Assembly (NCBI GenBank): GCA_025765615.1
Contig: JAIVFJ010000033.1
Location: 124,001-188,000 of the forward strand
Reading direction: 5' to 3'
Origin: Zopfochytrium polystomum
Lineage: Eukaryota > Chytridiomycota > Chytridiomycetes > Chytridiales > Chytridiaceae
DNA: 64,000 nt
Under the pieces are notes generated by a model. The model was not told the origin of the DNA. It did no database searches and was given only the letters and a program-made list of their open reading frames with translations. This document shows positions 33,374 to 43,866 of this stretch, piece after piece (the first letter of the stretch is position 1; each line of letters begins with the position of its first letter). Position numbers and translations under genes: made by a program.

Positions 33374-35128
33374 TCAAACTTTTGTCAAAGTATCGGTGGA
33401 TGGAGAGTCCGCCCATGGGTTTGCTGGCGCCTCCTTCAACTCTCCAACAGTCGAGAGCGACTGGACAGACTTTGCGACGGGCTTCGCCGGTGCCTTCTGC
33501 TCTCCACCATCAAGAGTCGACGCTGAGGCCGACGGTGACGCCGATGGACGCGCAGGTACCGCGGGAGAAGACGGCCGGTTCCCAAGCAACTGGGCACGAT
33601 CCGTCTCGTACTTTTTCCCCGCTTGCTCCCGCGCAGAATCTAGGCTGGGAGTCGACAAGGCCATGCGGTTCCGGGTCGGAGAGATCGGACGGGGCGGGGG
33701 GGCCGACTCTGATCCGCTTGAAAGTGACGGGGTGGATTCGCTCAGAGGAGACCGCGACCGCTTCTCCTCGATGCGCTTTTGGCGTTCCTCCTGCCGAATC
33801 TGGCGCAGAGACTCTATGGACGGGAGGGGGTTCCCCTTTGGCGCAGCTGGGACGACGTGTGAAGACTTCATCCAGAGATTAATGCACTCGGTAATGATGT
33901 GCTCCGATTCAAACCAAAAGTGGTCTATCCCATCTATCAGTTTTACTTGCCGGGGTTGCGGAATGGAGGCGACAAAGTCCTGGAACGACTTGACAGAGGT
34001 AAAATTGTCTTTCGATCCTGACATGTGATTTGTTTGAACCACTGGTGTCGGCGAGAGGGTAAGCTGGGGGTCTTACCCATAATAAAAAGCTTGGGCATAT
34101 TCTCCCGTACAGATCGGATTCCTTCTGTGAAACGCGACGAATTGCCCATTGTTAGGAACCAAAGCACTCCAGCCGGGTACGCGATCGAAATCAATCCTGT
34201 GCACGGGCAGGGCCAGCTTTGAATATGGCGAATGAATCGTCCAAAGTTTTACCAATGCATTCAGGAATGTCAGGGCAAACAGCGCCTGTCGCAATAGACC
34301 CGTAACTGTACCCCTAAATTAGATTTAGCTCGAAGTTGTGGCGAAATTCGCATCGTTTTGTCCGCACACAAAGGATAAAGTGACGTGGTGCAAGGTTTGG
34401 GCGTTCCTTCACGTATCGATACACTGACAGAACGTCGTCGAGCTCGCCATTCCCTCTCAGAGTTGAGGAGCCCCTAATATGGTGGAATTTTTGAAGCAAG
34501 AATCAACGTCGACGGGGACTCACGAGAAATATACTCACGTCGACTGTCCCACGCCGCGAAAATTAAACCTGACCGTCATGAAACCTTCACCGGAGAAGTA
34601 CTGGAAACAGCTTTCGACGACTGATGATTACACGAGCGTGAGACAGCTGTCAAAGCACCGCCGCCCATCCCGCTCCGATACACTTTTTCCGACACGGTCG
34701 GATCTATAGTCTTTCATCAATTGATCATACCGTTGTTGTGAAGATTGCCGCCAAGCCGACCGTACGGATGAGTGATTATAACGCATCTAAGTGTGCAAGG
34801 CGGTTTTGCGTCGTCAGCAATTTCAGGAGCGATCCCGCGTCGGTGCAGGGCGCCGGTGCTGATCCGGAATCGCGTGAAGATACACCTACATGGAGCGGTG
34901 TGAAACTCGATCAAAGCTCCGCGCAGCCGAGGACGACGCCGATGGTGGCGAGTGGTAGGCAGGGGAGTCATCGGAGCCGTCGAGCGAAGAGGAGGAGGCT
35001 GAATAAGAAGAAGAAGAAGCGAGCGCCGGGGGGGGGTTGAATATGCGCGCCTCGAGCTGCACGCCTCCGGTGGAGGGTACGAAGCAGGCTTCCTCGTGGC
35101 AATGATGGTTGTGGCGAGGGCTGGACAT
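33374..35128 (-). CDS. Alpha/beta hydrolase-fold protein (dienelactone-hydrolase-like)
   Basis: Seven exons (35128-34890, 34786-34731, 34620-34539, 34473-34368, 34313-34253, 34196-34077, 34017-33374) total 1,308 nt, 435 residues. Family landmarks appear in order: VIITHPYGRLGGNLHNN (oxyanion region), RFNFRGVGQSTG, the nucleophile elbow GYSYGS (serine near 164), an acid in FIMGSKDNFTS (Asp near 225) and GIDHFWFE (His near 252). The complete triad suggests an active hydrolase; the substrate cannot be told from sequence. Residues about 285-435 form a Ser/Pro/Arg-rich tail without recognisable domain, unusual for this compact fold and possibly regulatory. The start is preceded by (CAGA)n repeats on the sense strand. 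It converges with the WW-repeat gene, 77 bp away. Confidence 0.86.
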
Positions 35129-35138
35129 TTCTCTCGAA

Positions 35139-35141
<3 letters not shown>

Positions 35142-35181
<40 letters not shown>

Positions 35182-35189
35182 GTCTGTCT
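35142..35189. repeat. (TCTG)n microsatellite
   Basis: About twelve tandem TCTG units on the + strand with one TCTA interruption. It lies 14 bp upstream of the hydrolase start codon on the opposite strand. Confidence 0.95.
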
Positions 35190-35364
35190 GTACGCACTTG
35201 AACTTTGGTCAGTCAAAAAGGCACACTCTCTTGTCACGTTCTTTCCTTGCGGCTGCTTTCTTTCTTTCTTTCTTTCGTTCTCTCCCTTCCTCTTCTTCGT
35301 CCTTGTTGCGGTTGTGTCCACACTCTCACGCAGTCTCAGTCCACAGCCGCACGCCCGAATAGCC

Positions 35365-35394
35365 CGCGAATCGCCGCGAATCGCCGCGAATCGC
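35365..35394 (+). repeat. Three perfect tandem copies of a 10 bp unit
   Basis: The unit CGCGAATCGC occurs at 35365-35374, 35375-35384 and 35385-35394 without mismatch. It is 59 bp upstream of the UTP18 start codon. Confidence 0.9.
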
Positions 35395-35452
35395 CCATAC
35401 GCCCTTGAGATCCCCCCTCTCGCAGCGACAGGACAAATAAGCTCTCTTCAGC

Positions 35453-37692
35453 ATGAGGAAGCGCGTTGCGCCGCCGCCGCCCGTCGCGACGAGCCCGTCC
35501 CTCCCAACTAGGGGTCGGAGGATTAAGCAATCCGGTTTACCAGATTTTCTCTCGGGTGCAAACGCCCTCGGCGTCAAGGCGCGTGCACTCCGAGCAGCTG
35601 CAGCAGCAGCAGCAAGGGCAAAGGCGAAGGCAAAGCCAAAGGCAAAGGAAAAGGAAAAGGAAACGGGAAAGGACAAGGGAAAGGGAAAGGGAAAGGCCAA
35701 AGACGGCAAATCGACCGCCAAGGCCAGCAAGGGTTTGGAGGCCAAAGGAGGAAAGGTCGTCAAGAAGAAGATCGCATTTGCCAGACTGATCGCAACCCAA
35801 GCGCTGAAACGCCACTCGAAAGCCGAGCAACGTCGGAAAGAGATCGCCGCGTCTATTAGAGCTGCGGAGAGGTTCAAGACGCTGCGGCCGAAGAAGACTC
35901 TGGAAAACACCAACAAGAAGAAGGACTCGGAGGAGCGCAAGCTGGAGGACCTCGTCTTTGGCGGCATCGATTTGATTAGCGGAGCACATGGAACAGCGCT
36001 TGCGAAGGCCCTTGAGAACGATATTTCTGAGTCTCAAAAGACCAAAATCGAATCTGAAGAGGAGGCCTCGTCGAAGAGTGAAGCCCCGGAGGTGGGTGAG
36101 GAGTTTCTTTTATTCCGTAATGCTCATTCCCCTGTTCATCTTCATGCAGGATATTTTCATGATTGATCGGACGGCCAGGGTGGTTGCTTTCGACGAAGAC
36201 GAAGCTGGCGATGACGAAGAGAGCGGTGACGTCTCAGCGCCGCCACTTCCGCAAGCGCAGCAACCCAAATCAAAACCTCCACAGTTGGTGCCTTTGTGGA
36301 CGGACGACTCAATTGATGACATCGACGTGGACATTGCGACCGGTGCGGCCCGACTGCGAAAGCTGCGAGCTTACCCGAGTGAGAAGAAAGTGGCGGGATC
36401 AGAGTATGAGCTACGGCTCCGCCGGCAGTTTGAAAAGCTGCACCCAACGCCAGCTTGGGCGCACCTCAGCGAAGACACGGACTCCGCGTCGGTGGTCGGT
36501 AGGGAGACGTCCCTGCTGCTGCGCTCGACGCGGGCGATGATCGACAAGAGTCTGGGATCTGGCCGTCGACTCCTCTCGTCGTCCATCCTCATGCATCGCG
36601 CAAAGGACGCCAACTTTACCGCCCCTTCCACCGCCCTACTCGAGAGCTGCAAATTCCATCCATCGGTTCCCGTCATGCTGACCGCCGGCGGGGACCGCAC
36701 CCTTCGGCTGTTTGGAATCGACGGCAGACGGAACGAAAAAATCCAGAGCGTGTTTTTCCGAGATCTTCCCATATTTTCGGCAGATTTCACCATCGACGGT
36801 CGTCAGGTGGTCGTGGCGGGACGGAGAAAGTTCTTTTTCGTGTACGATATTCAGGCTGGTGCGGTGAACAAGATTCCGGGGATTCGCGGTCGCGACGAAA
36901 AGAGTTTTGAAAAGTTCAAAATGAGCCCGTGCGGAAGATTTATTGCGTTCCTTGGACGTGATGGCTACATAGTCTTGGTCTCACGGGACAGCATGCAATG
37001 GATCGCCAACTTGAAAATGAACGGAAGCATACGCGCAATGGATTTCACAAAGGACGGCAGATTCCTATATTCTATTGGAAGTAAGTTGAGAATGCTCCCC
37101 TGCATCAAACTTGACTGATAAATACCAATTTGTGTGATTTAAACCGTCAGGCGATGGGGAAGTGTACCAGTGGGACCTCGGCGCTCGATCTTGCGTCCAT
37201 CGATTCGTTGACGAAGGCGCCATCCACTCAACAACAATTGCCGTTTCTCCAGACAGCTCCTTTATCGCGACAGGGTAAGTGTTCTTCTTGGACATGAACA
37301 TCTCCAGTCTGCCTTGTTAACGATCCCACCACCATCTCCTTCTCCGTCATAGGTCCAATTCTGGCATTGTCAACGTATACGCATCTTCCACCGCGCTCTA
37401 TAGCTCAAACCCCTCTCCTGCAAAGTGCCTCGACAGTCTCACGACCTCGATCGCGCACCTCGCTTTCCATCCGTCTTCCCAAGCACTCGTCTTCTCGTCC
37501 CGCCTAAAGAAGGACGCTCTGCGGATCGCGCACCTGCCGTCTCTGAACGTGTTTCCGAACTGGCCGACGTCGAGCACGCCGCTCAGCTACGTCCACTCCC
37601 TGGACTGGTCCCCCGGGGGCGGGTTCCTTGCGATTGGAAACGAGAAGGGCCGGGCGCTGCTGTACCGCGCAGCAGAATTTGACGCTTGCTGA
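35453..37692 (+). CDS. UTP18: UTP18, U3 snoRNP / SSU processome WD40 protein
   Basis: Four exons (35453-36091, 36150-37080, 37151-37274, 37353-37692) total 2,034 nt, 677 residues. Utp18 is a nucleolar component of the small-subunit processome needed for early 18S rRNA processing. The N-terminal 210 residues are Lys/Ala-rich and basic, as expected for a nucleolar protein. The middle has the family segments VPLWTDDS, LRRQFEKLHPTPAWA, CKFHPSVPVMLTAGGDRTLRLFGIDG and FPNWPTSSTPL. WD-like blades follow (FSADFTIDGRQVVVAGRR, SDGEVYQWDL, LDWSPGGGFLAIGN). All three introns use GTGGGT or GTAAGT donors and join in phase. The next gene begins 91 bp downstream on the same strand. Confidence 0.93.
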
Positions 37693-37783
37693 GCGCCAAA
37701 GGATTTAGAGAGTGTGTTGAAGGACAAGAATAAAAAAAGGGGAAAAAAACTGAGTAAGAGAAAAATCAATTCAATCAGTCAGA

Positions 37784-39112
37784 ATGGCCAGCCAGCAGAG
37801 CCCACCGCTGTCGCCCGCCTCCTCCGTGTCCGTCATCGACCCGCCCGCTGCCACCGCCACCGTCGACCCGCCGCCGACCTTCTCTCCATCGCCGCGCACC
37901 CCCACTCCCAGGACCGTGCATGCCACCGCCGTCGCAGTCACCGCCGCCGGATACCCCGCGCCCAGCCCTGCCACCGAAAAGGACCTCGTCCCGTTCCCAG
38001 ACGACCCCGCCGCCACCACGACCGATCCGCCCAGACGCCGACGCCCAGTGGCACTGACCAAACCCCCACCCTCTCTCTCGCTCTCACGAGCCTCATCCTT
38101 GCCCCGTTCCGAATCGTCAGCAGCAGGAGCAATAATAGCCGCAAATGCTGCCGCGACCGTCTCGCTCGAGCGGGAGATGGCGGCCCTCGCCGTCGCCCGC
38201 GCCCAAGCGACTCAAGACTTTAACCAGTCCATCCACGTAAACAACGATACATTGGCTGGCTCTTTTTTTTTTTTTCAACTCTCACTCACTACACACAACA
38301 CACACACACACACACAACCAGAACCTCCGCACCTCCTTCTCCGCCACGACCGCGGCCGTCCTCGACGTGTCGCGCCACCTCTTTGGCGTGCTGATGCTGC
38401 AGGCCCGCCAGAACCCGACGTTCCGGACGTTTCTGACGGTCGCGGGCGGCCTAAGCGTCGTCCCGCTGGCGCTGTTTGCCCTGTTTGCGCTCGCCGTGCT
38501 CGGCGGCTCGCTCGTGACGGCAGGTACGTGGGTGTGTGTGCGTGAGTGATGGCGCGGGGACGGCCGCCGCCCCCCTCCCCCCCCTTCTAAAGCTTCCCCC
38601 AACCCAGGCATCTCGCTCGTCGTTGTCAACGGCAGCATACTGACGCTAGCCCTGTCGATCCTGCTGCCGATCGAGACGGGCATCCTCGTCGTTGCCGGCG
38701 GCATTGCCGTTACGTACAACAAGGGCCCGGAACTGCTTGGCGCGCTCGGGGTCCAAGCGCCGCCAACAAGGTAAGAAACCAAGAAAACGCGTCTTGGATT
38801 TCCACGAAAGTTTGACCAAATGGTAAACTACGCAGGCCCGCAGTAACTGACGGTCGCGCAGCGTCTCCCGCCGCCCGGCCAGGCGGGCGAAGCAGGCTGA
38901 CGCTGGTCGACGGCTCTTCTGAGCAAGAGCTTCCGTTGTTGGCTGGAGCGAGTCGGGACGTTCGGTCGGCGCGCTCCGAGACCTCGGCCCGGAAAACCGA
39001 CAAGGAGAAGGGGATGCGGGCCTCAAGGGAGCGTTTCCACCAGGCGGCGGGCAGGATCGTGGCCGAAGCCGAAGCGCTAGGGCCAGAGGCGGAGCTTCGG
39101 CGACGACGGTAA
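37784..39112 (+). CDS. Promethin/LDAF1-like lipid-droplet membrane protein
   Basis: Four exons (37784-38236, 38322-38523, 38608-38770, 38836-39112) total 1,095 nt, 364 residues. The first 140 residues are Pro/Ala/Ser/Thr-rich and disordered. A short amphipathic stretch then leads into a long hydrophobic block (about residues 178-255: FLTVAGGLSVVPLALFALFA, LGGSLVTAGISLVVVNGSIL, LSILLPIETGILVVAGGIAV). The block has two to four tightly packed helices and Gly/Pro at the turns. That arrangement matches the promethin/LDAF1 and yeast Ldo family, which sit at ER-lipid droplet contacts with seipin. The C-terminal 90 residues are charged and Arg-rich. The family call rests on topology and helix pattern rather than an invariant motif. 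A generic multi-pass membrane protein is the alternative. Confidence 0.6.
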
Positions 39113-39541
39113 AAACTGGAAAACAAAAAAAGGTTGCGGCTGGGGTTTTGCTTCTTTACAAACATAATGCGTGGTGGCATGCCCTGTTTTCGCGATAGTG
39201 GTTACGACACCCAACACGAACGCGCAACGACGGCACGCCTCCAATAAACGAGAATAGTGAATCGTAACATTGTGAAAAAGAAAACGGAGAGCAAGAAAAG
39301 AGCAGCGAAAATGAAAAAAGGGCGAAAGTTCAGGACGCACAGATTGAAGAGTGGGTGCAAAGTGAAAAGTTTGAAAACAAGCAATCGGACAGGAGCATGG
39401 AGTGAAAAAAAAAAGAAAGAGTGGGGGGGCAGTTGTACCACACATAAGTCTCCAGTCCACAGATAGGCAATAAATCTAGGGGAAAGCTCGAAAAAGACAA
39501 GAAATGGGGCATAAAAAGTTTCAACATCCATTTTTCCAGAC
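39113..39541. other. Convergent 3' spacer
   Basis: This lies between the stop codons of the promethin-like gene (+) and the G-beta gene (-). It is A-rich and purine-rich on the + strand, with no supported gene. Confidence 0.5.
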
Positions 39542-40782
39542 TCAGGCCCAAACCTATGCGTTGTTCCGAGTGTTGTCATAATCAGTACAGGCTTGGAATG
39601 AAGTGGTGGTTCGGACAGTATCTCACCTTGAGCAGGCTATCCCAGCTGCCGGTGCAGAGGGCCATCCCATCCGAAGAAATACCGAGGCAGGAAACGCGGT
39701 TTTCGTGAGACGCCAAAACGCCAACCCGCTCGCCTTTTAGAGTATCCCAAACGTTGCAGTTAAAGTCATCATATCCAGCAAAGAGGAGACGACCAGAAAT
39801 AGAAAAAGCCAGGGAAGTGATTCCGCAGAGAATGTTGTCGTGAGTGTACTGGTTAAGCTCGCGGTCGGCTCGAAGATCAAAGAGGCGGCAAGAGGCGTCA
39901 TCTGAGCCCGTGCCAAAAGCGTCACCATTTGGGAAAAATCTGGAAGGCAAAATTTGTCAGTGTCCTGTCCAACACACTATCTGAGTCAAGAAGCTAGACT
40001 CACTGGACAGCGTTGATGTCCGACTCGTGGCCTGTGAATGTCTGCACACAGCGCCCTGACCTCACGTCCCAGACTTTCGCAGTCGCATCGCATGCACCCG
40101 ACACGAAGATGTTTTTGTCTGGCGAGAGACTCAAGCTCATGACGTCCCCCGTGTGGTCATTGAACTCGACAGTTTTAACTCCAGCGTCAATATCCCATAG
40201 CATGCAGGACATATCACCAGAGGACGTTATGATCTGACGGTCGGACACGAATCTGCAGCAACTGAGGTAGCCCGTGTGCGCGGCGAGTTCCCTCGCTACC
40301 TTGACGTTTCCTTCCTTCGTCTTCAGATTGTAGATGGAGCAAATATTGTCGAGGCCACCGCAAGCGACGAAGTTTCCCGAGGGAGCGAACGCACAGGTCA
40401 TGACCCAGGACGAACGCAGCGGAATGGCATGGATCTTGTTTGTTGTGTACGCGTCCCAAACGATGAGCTTTCCATCCTGAGAGGCAGAGACTAGGTGGCG
40501 TTTGTCGTTGGCCCAATGCATCGCATAAATCTTTGCAAGGTGGCCTTTCAGCGTTCGGCGAACTTTCATGACAACGCGAGGAAGTGGCTCCTGGTCTGCT
40601 GCGACTGCTCTAACTGCATCATGGGCTTAACAAATCGACAGCCCCAAGAAAAGAAGTCAGTGGTTTGCCGATCGATACTTACGGGTGGTGTCGGAAAGAG
40701 CATCTTTCTTCTGCTTGATCTTCTCCTTCAAAGCTTCAGCTTCCTTGCGAGCCAGAGCGATCCTCTCGTTGATGTCTGCCAT
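39542..40782 (-). CDS. Heterotrimeric G protein beta subunit
   Basis: Four exons (40782-40683, 40613-40004, 39939-39627, 39553-39542) total 1,035 nt, 344 residues. G-beta pairs with G-gamma and G-alpha beneath the plasma membrane and carries receptor signals. The N-terminal helix ([20 protein letters not shown]) is the coiled coil that binds gamma. Seven WD blades follow, beginning [16 protein letters not shown] and including [56 protein letters not shown] and [14 protein letters not shown]. The last exon is only 12 nt (V-W-A-stop), completing the final blade; without it the protein would lack its closing tryptophan. Length is close to the 340 residues of animal G-beta. The residue match over the blades is strong, so this is a canonical subunit rather than a general WD protein. 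Confidence 0.95.
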
Positions 40783-41880
40783 TTCGTGGTGTTTCGAACT
40801 GATCGAATCGATGGTGAAGAGATCTGCACCCTTTACGATGGCGAGGTTCCAAAAAGGAGGGTGAAGACGGCGGGCAAGCGAGAATATGATGTGGGGTAGT
40901 AGGAAGAGAGAGCGGATCGGAGGTTGTTCAATGTCGGGAAAGCAGGAGGAATTCCCAAGATGCGCCGATGCCCAACTATACCTGAGCCTCTGGGCAGATT
41001 ACGGGTGGTGGATTATATAGGCGAGTATCGGAAGCGGGATCTTCAGTTACGAAGAGGAAGAGCGCGTTGGAGGATTGCGGGGGTGGGTGGGGGTGTGAAC
41101 GCGGCCCTGGGAACGAGTGGGACAAGGCAAGGCACGGCGTCGGAGCGTGAGCGTACTTCAAAGGCCCGACCTGCCGGGAGGGGGGGATTAGCTGGGCGTG
41201 CGAGTTGAGGGGTGTGCCGACGCGGGCGGCAAAGGCAAGGGGGCGGGTGGTGGTGGCGGGTGGTGGCTGTCGCTGCTGCTTGGGCGCGCCAGGGAATGCA
41301 GGTAGAGGGTTGTTCTGGAACGAGCGAACAACAGCAACGACACGAAGAAGCGGTTTTCGGGCTGTCTCTCTGTCTCTCTGTCTCTCTGTCTCTCTGTCTC
41401 GGCCTCAGCAAGCAAGCTGTCTGCTCTCTCTCAACTGCCTGTCTGCCCGTCTGCCTGCCTGTCTGTCTTTCTGTCTGTCTGCCTGTCTGTCTGTCTCGTT
41501 GCTCATTCAATCTTCTGCTGCTCATCTGCCCATTTGCTCATTTCGTGCGTCGTCGTGTGGTCCAATCAGACGCCGCTGGGTCTTTGCCCCCTCCCACAGT
41601 CCCACAGTCACAGAGTGTGTGTGTGGACGTGCAGCGCCGCCCATTGGGACAGCAGCGTTTCAGGTTCGGGTTGGGAATTGATTCGTAACAGCGCGCTTGT
41701 TGGCTGGTTTTGGGTTTTTTTGGTTGTTATTGGTGGATTGGTGGCGACCCCGCCCCCTGCCTCCTAAGAAAAAAAAAAGGAAAAAAATAAAAAATAGGAT
41801 TTACGTAGGGAGTTGTTGACGAGGAGGGCAAAAGGAGCAGGCGTTTATTGTTACTTGTTACTTTCGCTTCGCACAGTTCT
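40783..41880. promoter_or_regulatory. G-beta upstream region with CTGT microsatellites
   Basis: No supported gene in 1.1 kb. Pyrimidine tracts at about 41362-41402 (CTCTCTGT units) and 41438-41498 (CTGT/CTGC units) lie some 600-700 bp upstream of the G-beta start. A T/A-rich patch precedes the NDUFV1 stop. Confidence 0.45.
41362..41498. repeat. CTCTCTGT and CTGT/CTGC microsatellite blocks
   Basis: Two pyrimidine repeat blocks separated by about 35 bp, with units drifting between CTCTCTGT, CTGC and CTGT. Part of the recurrent pyrimidine tracts upstream of minus-strand genes. Confidence 0.9.
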
Positions 41881-43450
41881 TCACAGGTGAGCTGCGGACG
41901 AAGACGACGCGGTCCGAGCAGCGTACTGCGCAATCTTCTTCTCAACCTCCGGGCGGAAGTGGCGGATAAGGCCTTGCACGGGCCATGCCGCCGCATCGCC
42001 CTGCAAAGAACAAAAGAATGTGAAGGACTTCAGTGACTTGTTCGCAAAATAATACGGAATGTTTCAAACACTGTCTCACCAGTGCGCAAATGGTGTGGCC
42101 CTCAATCTGTCGAGTGATTTCCTCCATCATGTCGATTTCGGCCGACCGAGCGGTACCCTTCTCCATGCGCTTCATCATGTTTGACAGCCAAGTAGTGCCT
42201 TCACGGCAGGGCGTGCATTGGCCGCAGCTCTCGTGCTGGTAAAAGGCAGAGAGGCGGGAAATAGCCGCGACAATGTCGGTCGACTTGTCCATGACAATGA
42301 CGGCCGCAGTGCCCAAGCCGGACTGCACGTCGCGAAGCGCGTCAAAGTCCATCAGGACATCGTCGCAAATGTGCTTGGGCATGACAGGGACTGACGAACC
42401 GCCTGGAATGACACCCAGCAGGTTGTCCCAGCCGCCGCGGACGCCTCCGCAGTGCTTCTCCAGCAGCTCGCGCAGAGGGATCGACATCTCCTCCTCAACG
42501 ACGCACGGCTGGTTCACGTGGCCCGAAATGCAGAAGAGTTTGGTGCCAGAGTTGCGGGGGCGTCCGAGACCCGCAAACCAGTCGCCGCCGCGGCGGCAGA
42601 TTGTCGGGGCCACCGCAACGGTCTCGACGTTTGCGACCGTGGTGGGGCATCCAAACAAACCGGTGTCGGCGGGGAAGGGTGGCTTCAGCCGAGGCTTTCC
42701 TTGCTTGCCCTCGATAGACTCAATTAGGGCAGTCTCCTCGCCGCAAATGTAAGCACCGGCTCCACGGTGCACGTACACGTCAAAGTCGTACCCGCTGCCG
42801 CAGGCATTCTTGCCAATGAGGCCGGCCTTGTAGGCCTCGTTGATGGCCTCCTGGAGGTTTGACGCTTCGTTGTAAAATTCACCGCGAATGTAAATGTAAG
42901 CAGCATTCGCGTTCATGGCCCGGCCAGCAATCAGGCACCCTTCAACGAGCTTGTGGGGGTCGTGGCGCATGATCTCGCGGTCCTTGCAGGTTCCGGGCTC
43001 GCCCTCGTCCGCATTAACGACGAGGTACCGAGGCCGTCCGTCCGGACCGCCTGGCTTGTTCATGAAGCTCCACTTTAAGCCACTTGGGAAGCCTGCACCG
43101 CCGCGACCGCGAAGACCCGACTTTTTCACCTCCTCGATGATCCAGTTGTCACCCTTCAACAGGATCTCCTTCGTCTTGTACCAGTCGCCTCGCTTCGTGG
43201 CGCCGGCAAGGCGAAAGTCGTTGTATCCGTAGAGATTGGTGAAAATGCGATCCGTGTCCTTGAGATTTCCATACTTCCGAGTGGGCGCTGCGGGCGCCTC
43301 CGTCGCGAAAGAACGCTTTGAGCAGACTGCCAGGCGTGCAGCGGAGGAAGCGACGGTCACGGTGGCAGCTCGCCGTAAGGCTGCCGAGGGCGGCGCAGTG
43401 GAGGCTCGCGAGGCTGCTGCCGCTGCTGCTGGTCCTGTCGCACGGTACAT
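41881..43450 (-). CDS. NDUFV1: NADH:ubiquinone oxidoreductase 51 kDa flavoprotein subunit
   Basis: Two exons (43450-42080 and 42000-41881) total 1,491 nt, 496 residues. This complex I subunit binds NADH and FMN and holds iron-sulfur cluster N3 in the mitochondrial matrix arm. An Ala/Arg-rich presequence of about 50 residues is a mitochondrial targeting signal. The mature part has [18 protein letters not shown] (nucleotide/FMN site), [35 protein letters not shown], and the cluster ligands [12 protein letters not shown] with a later cysteine in HTICAL. The second exon completes the conserved ending [18 protein letters not shown]. It is divergent from the ZNG1 gene. Confidence 0.97.
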
Positions 43451-43866
43451 TCTGACGAAGATAGAAGATTTCTTGCAAGTTGAAGACGAAAGGCCGGCCT
43501 GGTGCACGGTGTGAGGAGGAAGTGTGCCAATCGCAGGGGATCCAATATATCGTGTTAGTGGGAGTGTGTGCTTGGTTGTTGCTACTGGCACGGAACAGCA
43601 ACAACAACAACGAACAGCAACGAAAAGCGAATGAGGTTTTCTTCTCCGATCGCAGATTGCAGGTTGCAGCGACGACGATGCGGGCGATCGGGGTTTTCCC
43701 TCTGCTCTCACCTTCTCTCTCTCTCTCTCTCTCTCACTCTCTCACTCTCACTCTCCGCCCGTCGTGTTTTGGTTTTTTTAGGTTTTTTTTTTTTTTTTCC
43801 GCGTCGGGAGGCGCCAACGGTGCAACTTTTGATCTCGTTATTGTTGTTGCAGCAGTCACAGCTGAC
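43451..43866. promoter_or_regulatory. Divergent spacer between NDUFV1 and ZNG1 with CT repeat
   Basis: A (CT)n tract with CACT interruptions lies at about 43714-43758, followed by a T-rich run at 43771-43799, 68 bp from the ZNG1 start. Short (AAC)n runs occur near 43601-43620. No coding sequence is supported. Confidence 0.5.

Larger units (their letters stand above)
35129..35452. promoter_or_regulatory. Divergent spacer: TCTG microsatellite and a triple 10 bp repeat
   Basis: On the + strand a (TCTG)n tract at about 35142-35189 lies 14-60 bp from the hydrolase start. A CTTT-rich run follows at about 35258-35275. Three perfect tandem copies of CGCGAATCGC occupy 35365-35394, 59 bp before the UTP18 start codon. 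Confidence 0.6.

Noticed and set aside
33300..34028. 242-codon open frame on the + strand
   Set aside because: Antisense to the last exon of the hydrolase gene, which has the conserved histidine motif in the same bases.
35142..35189. CRISPR-like repeat array
   Set aside because: It is a tetranucleotide microsatellite without spacers, in a eukaryotic genome.
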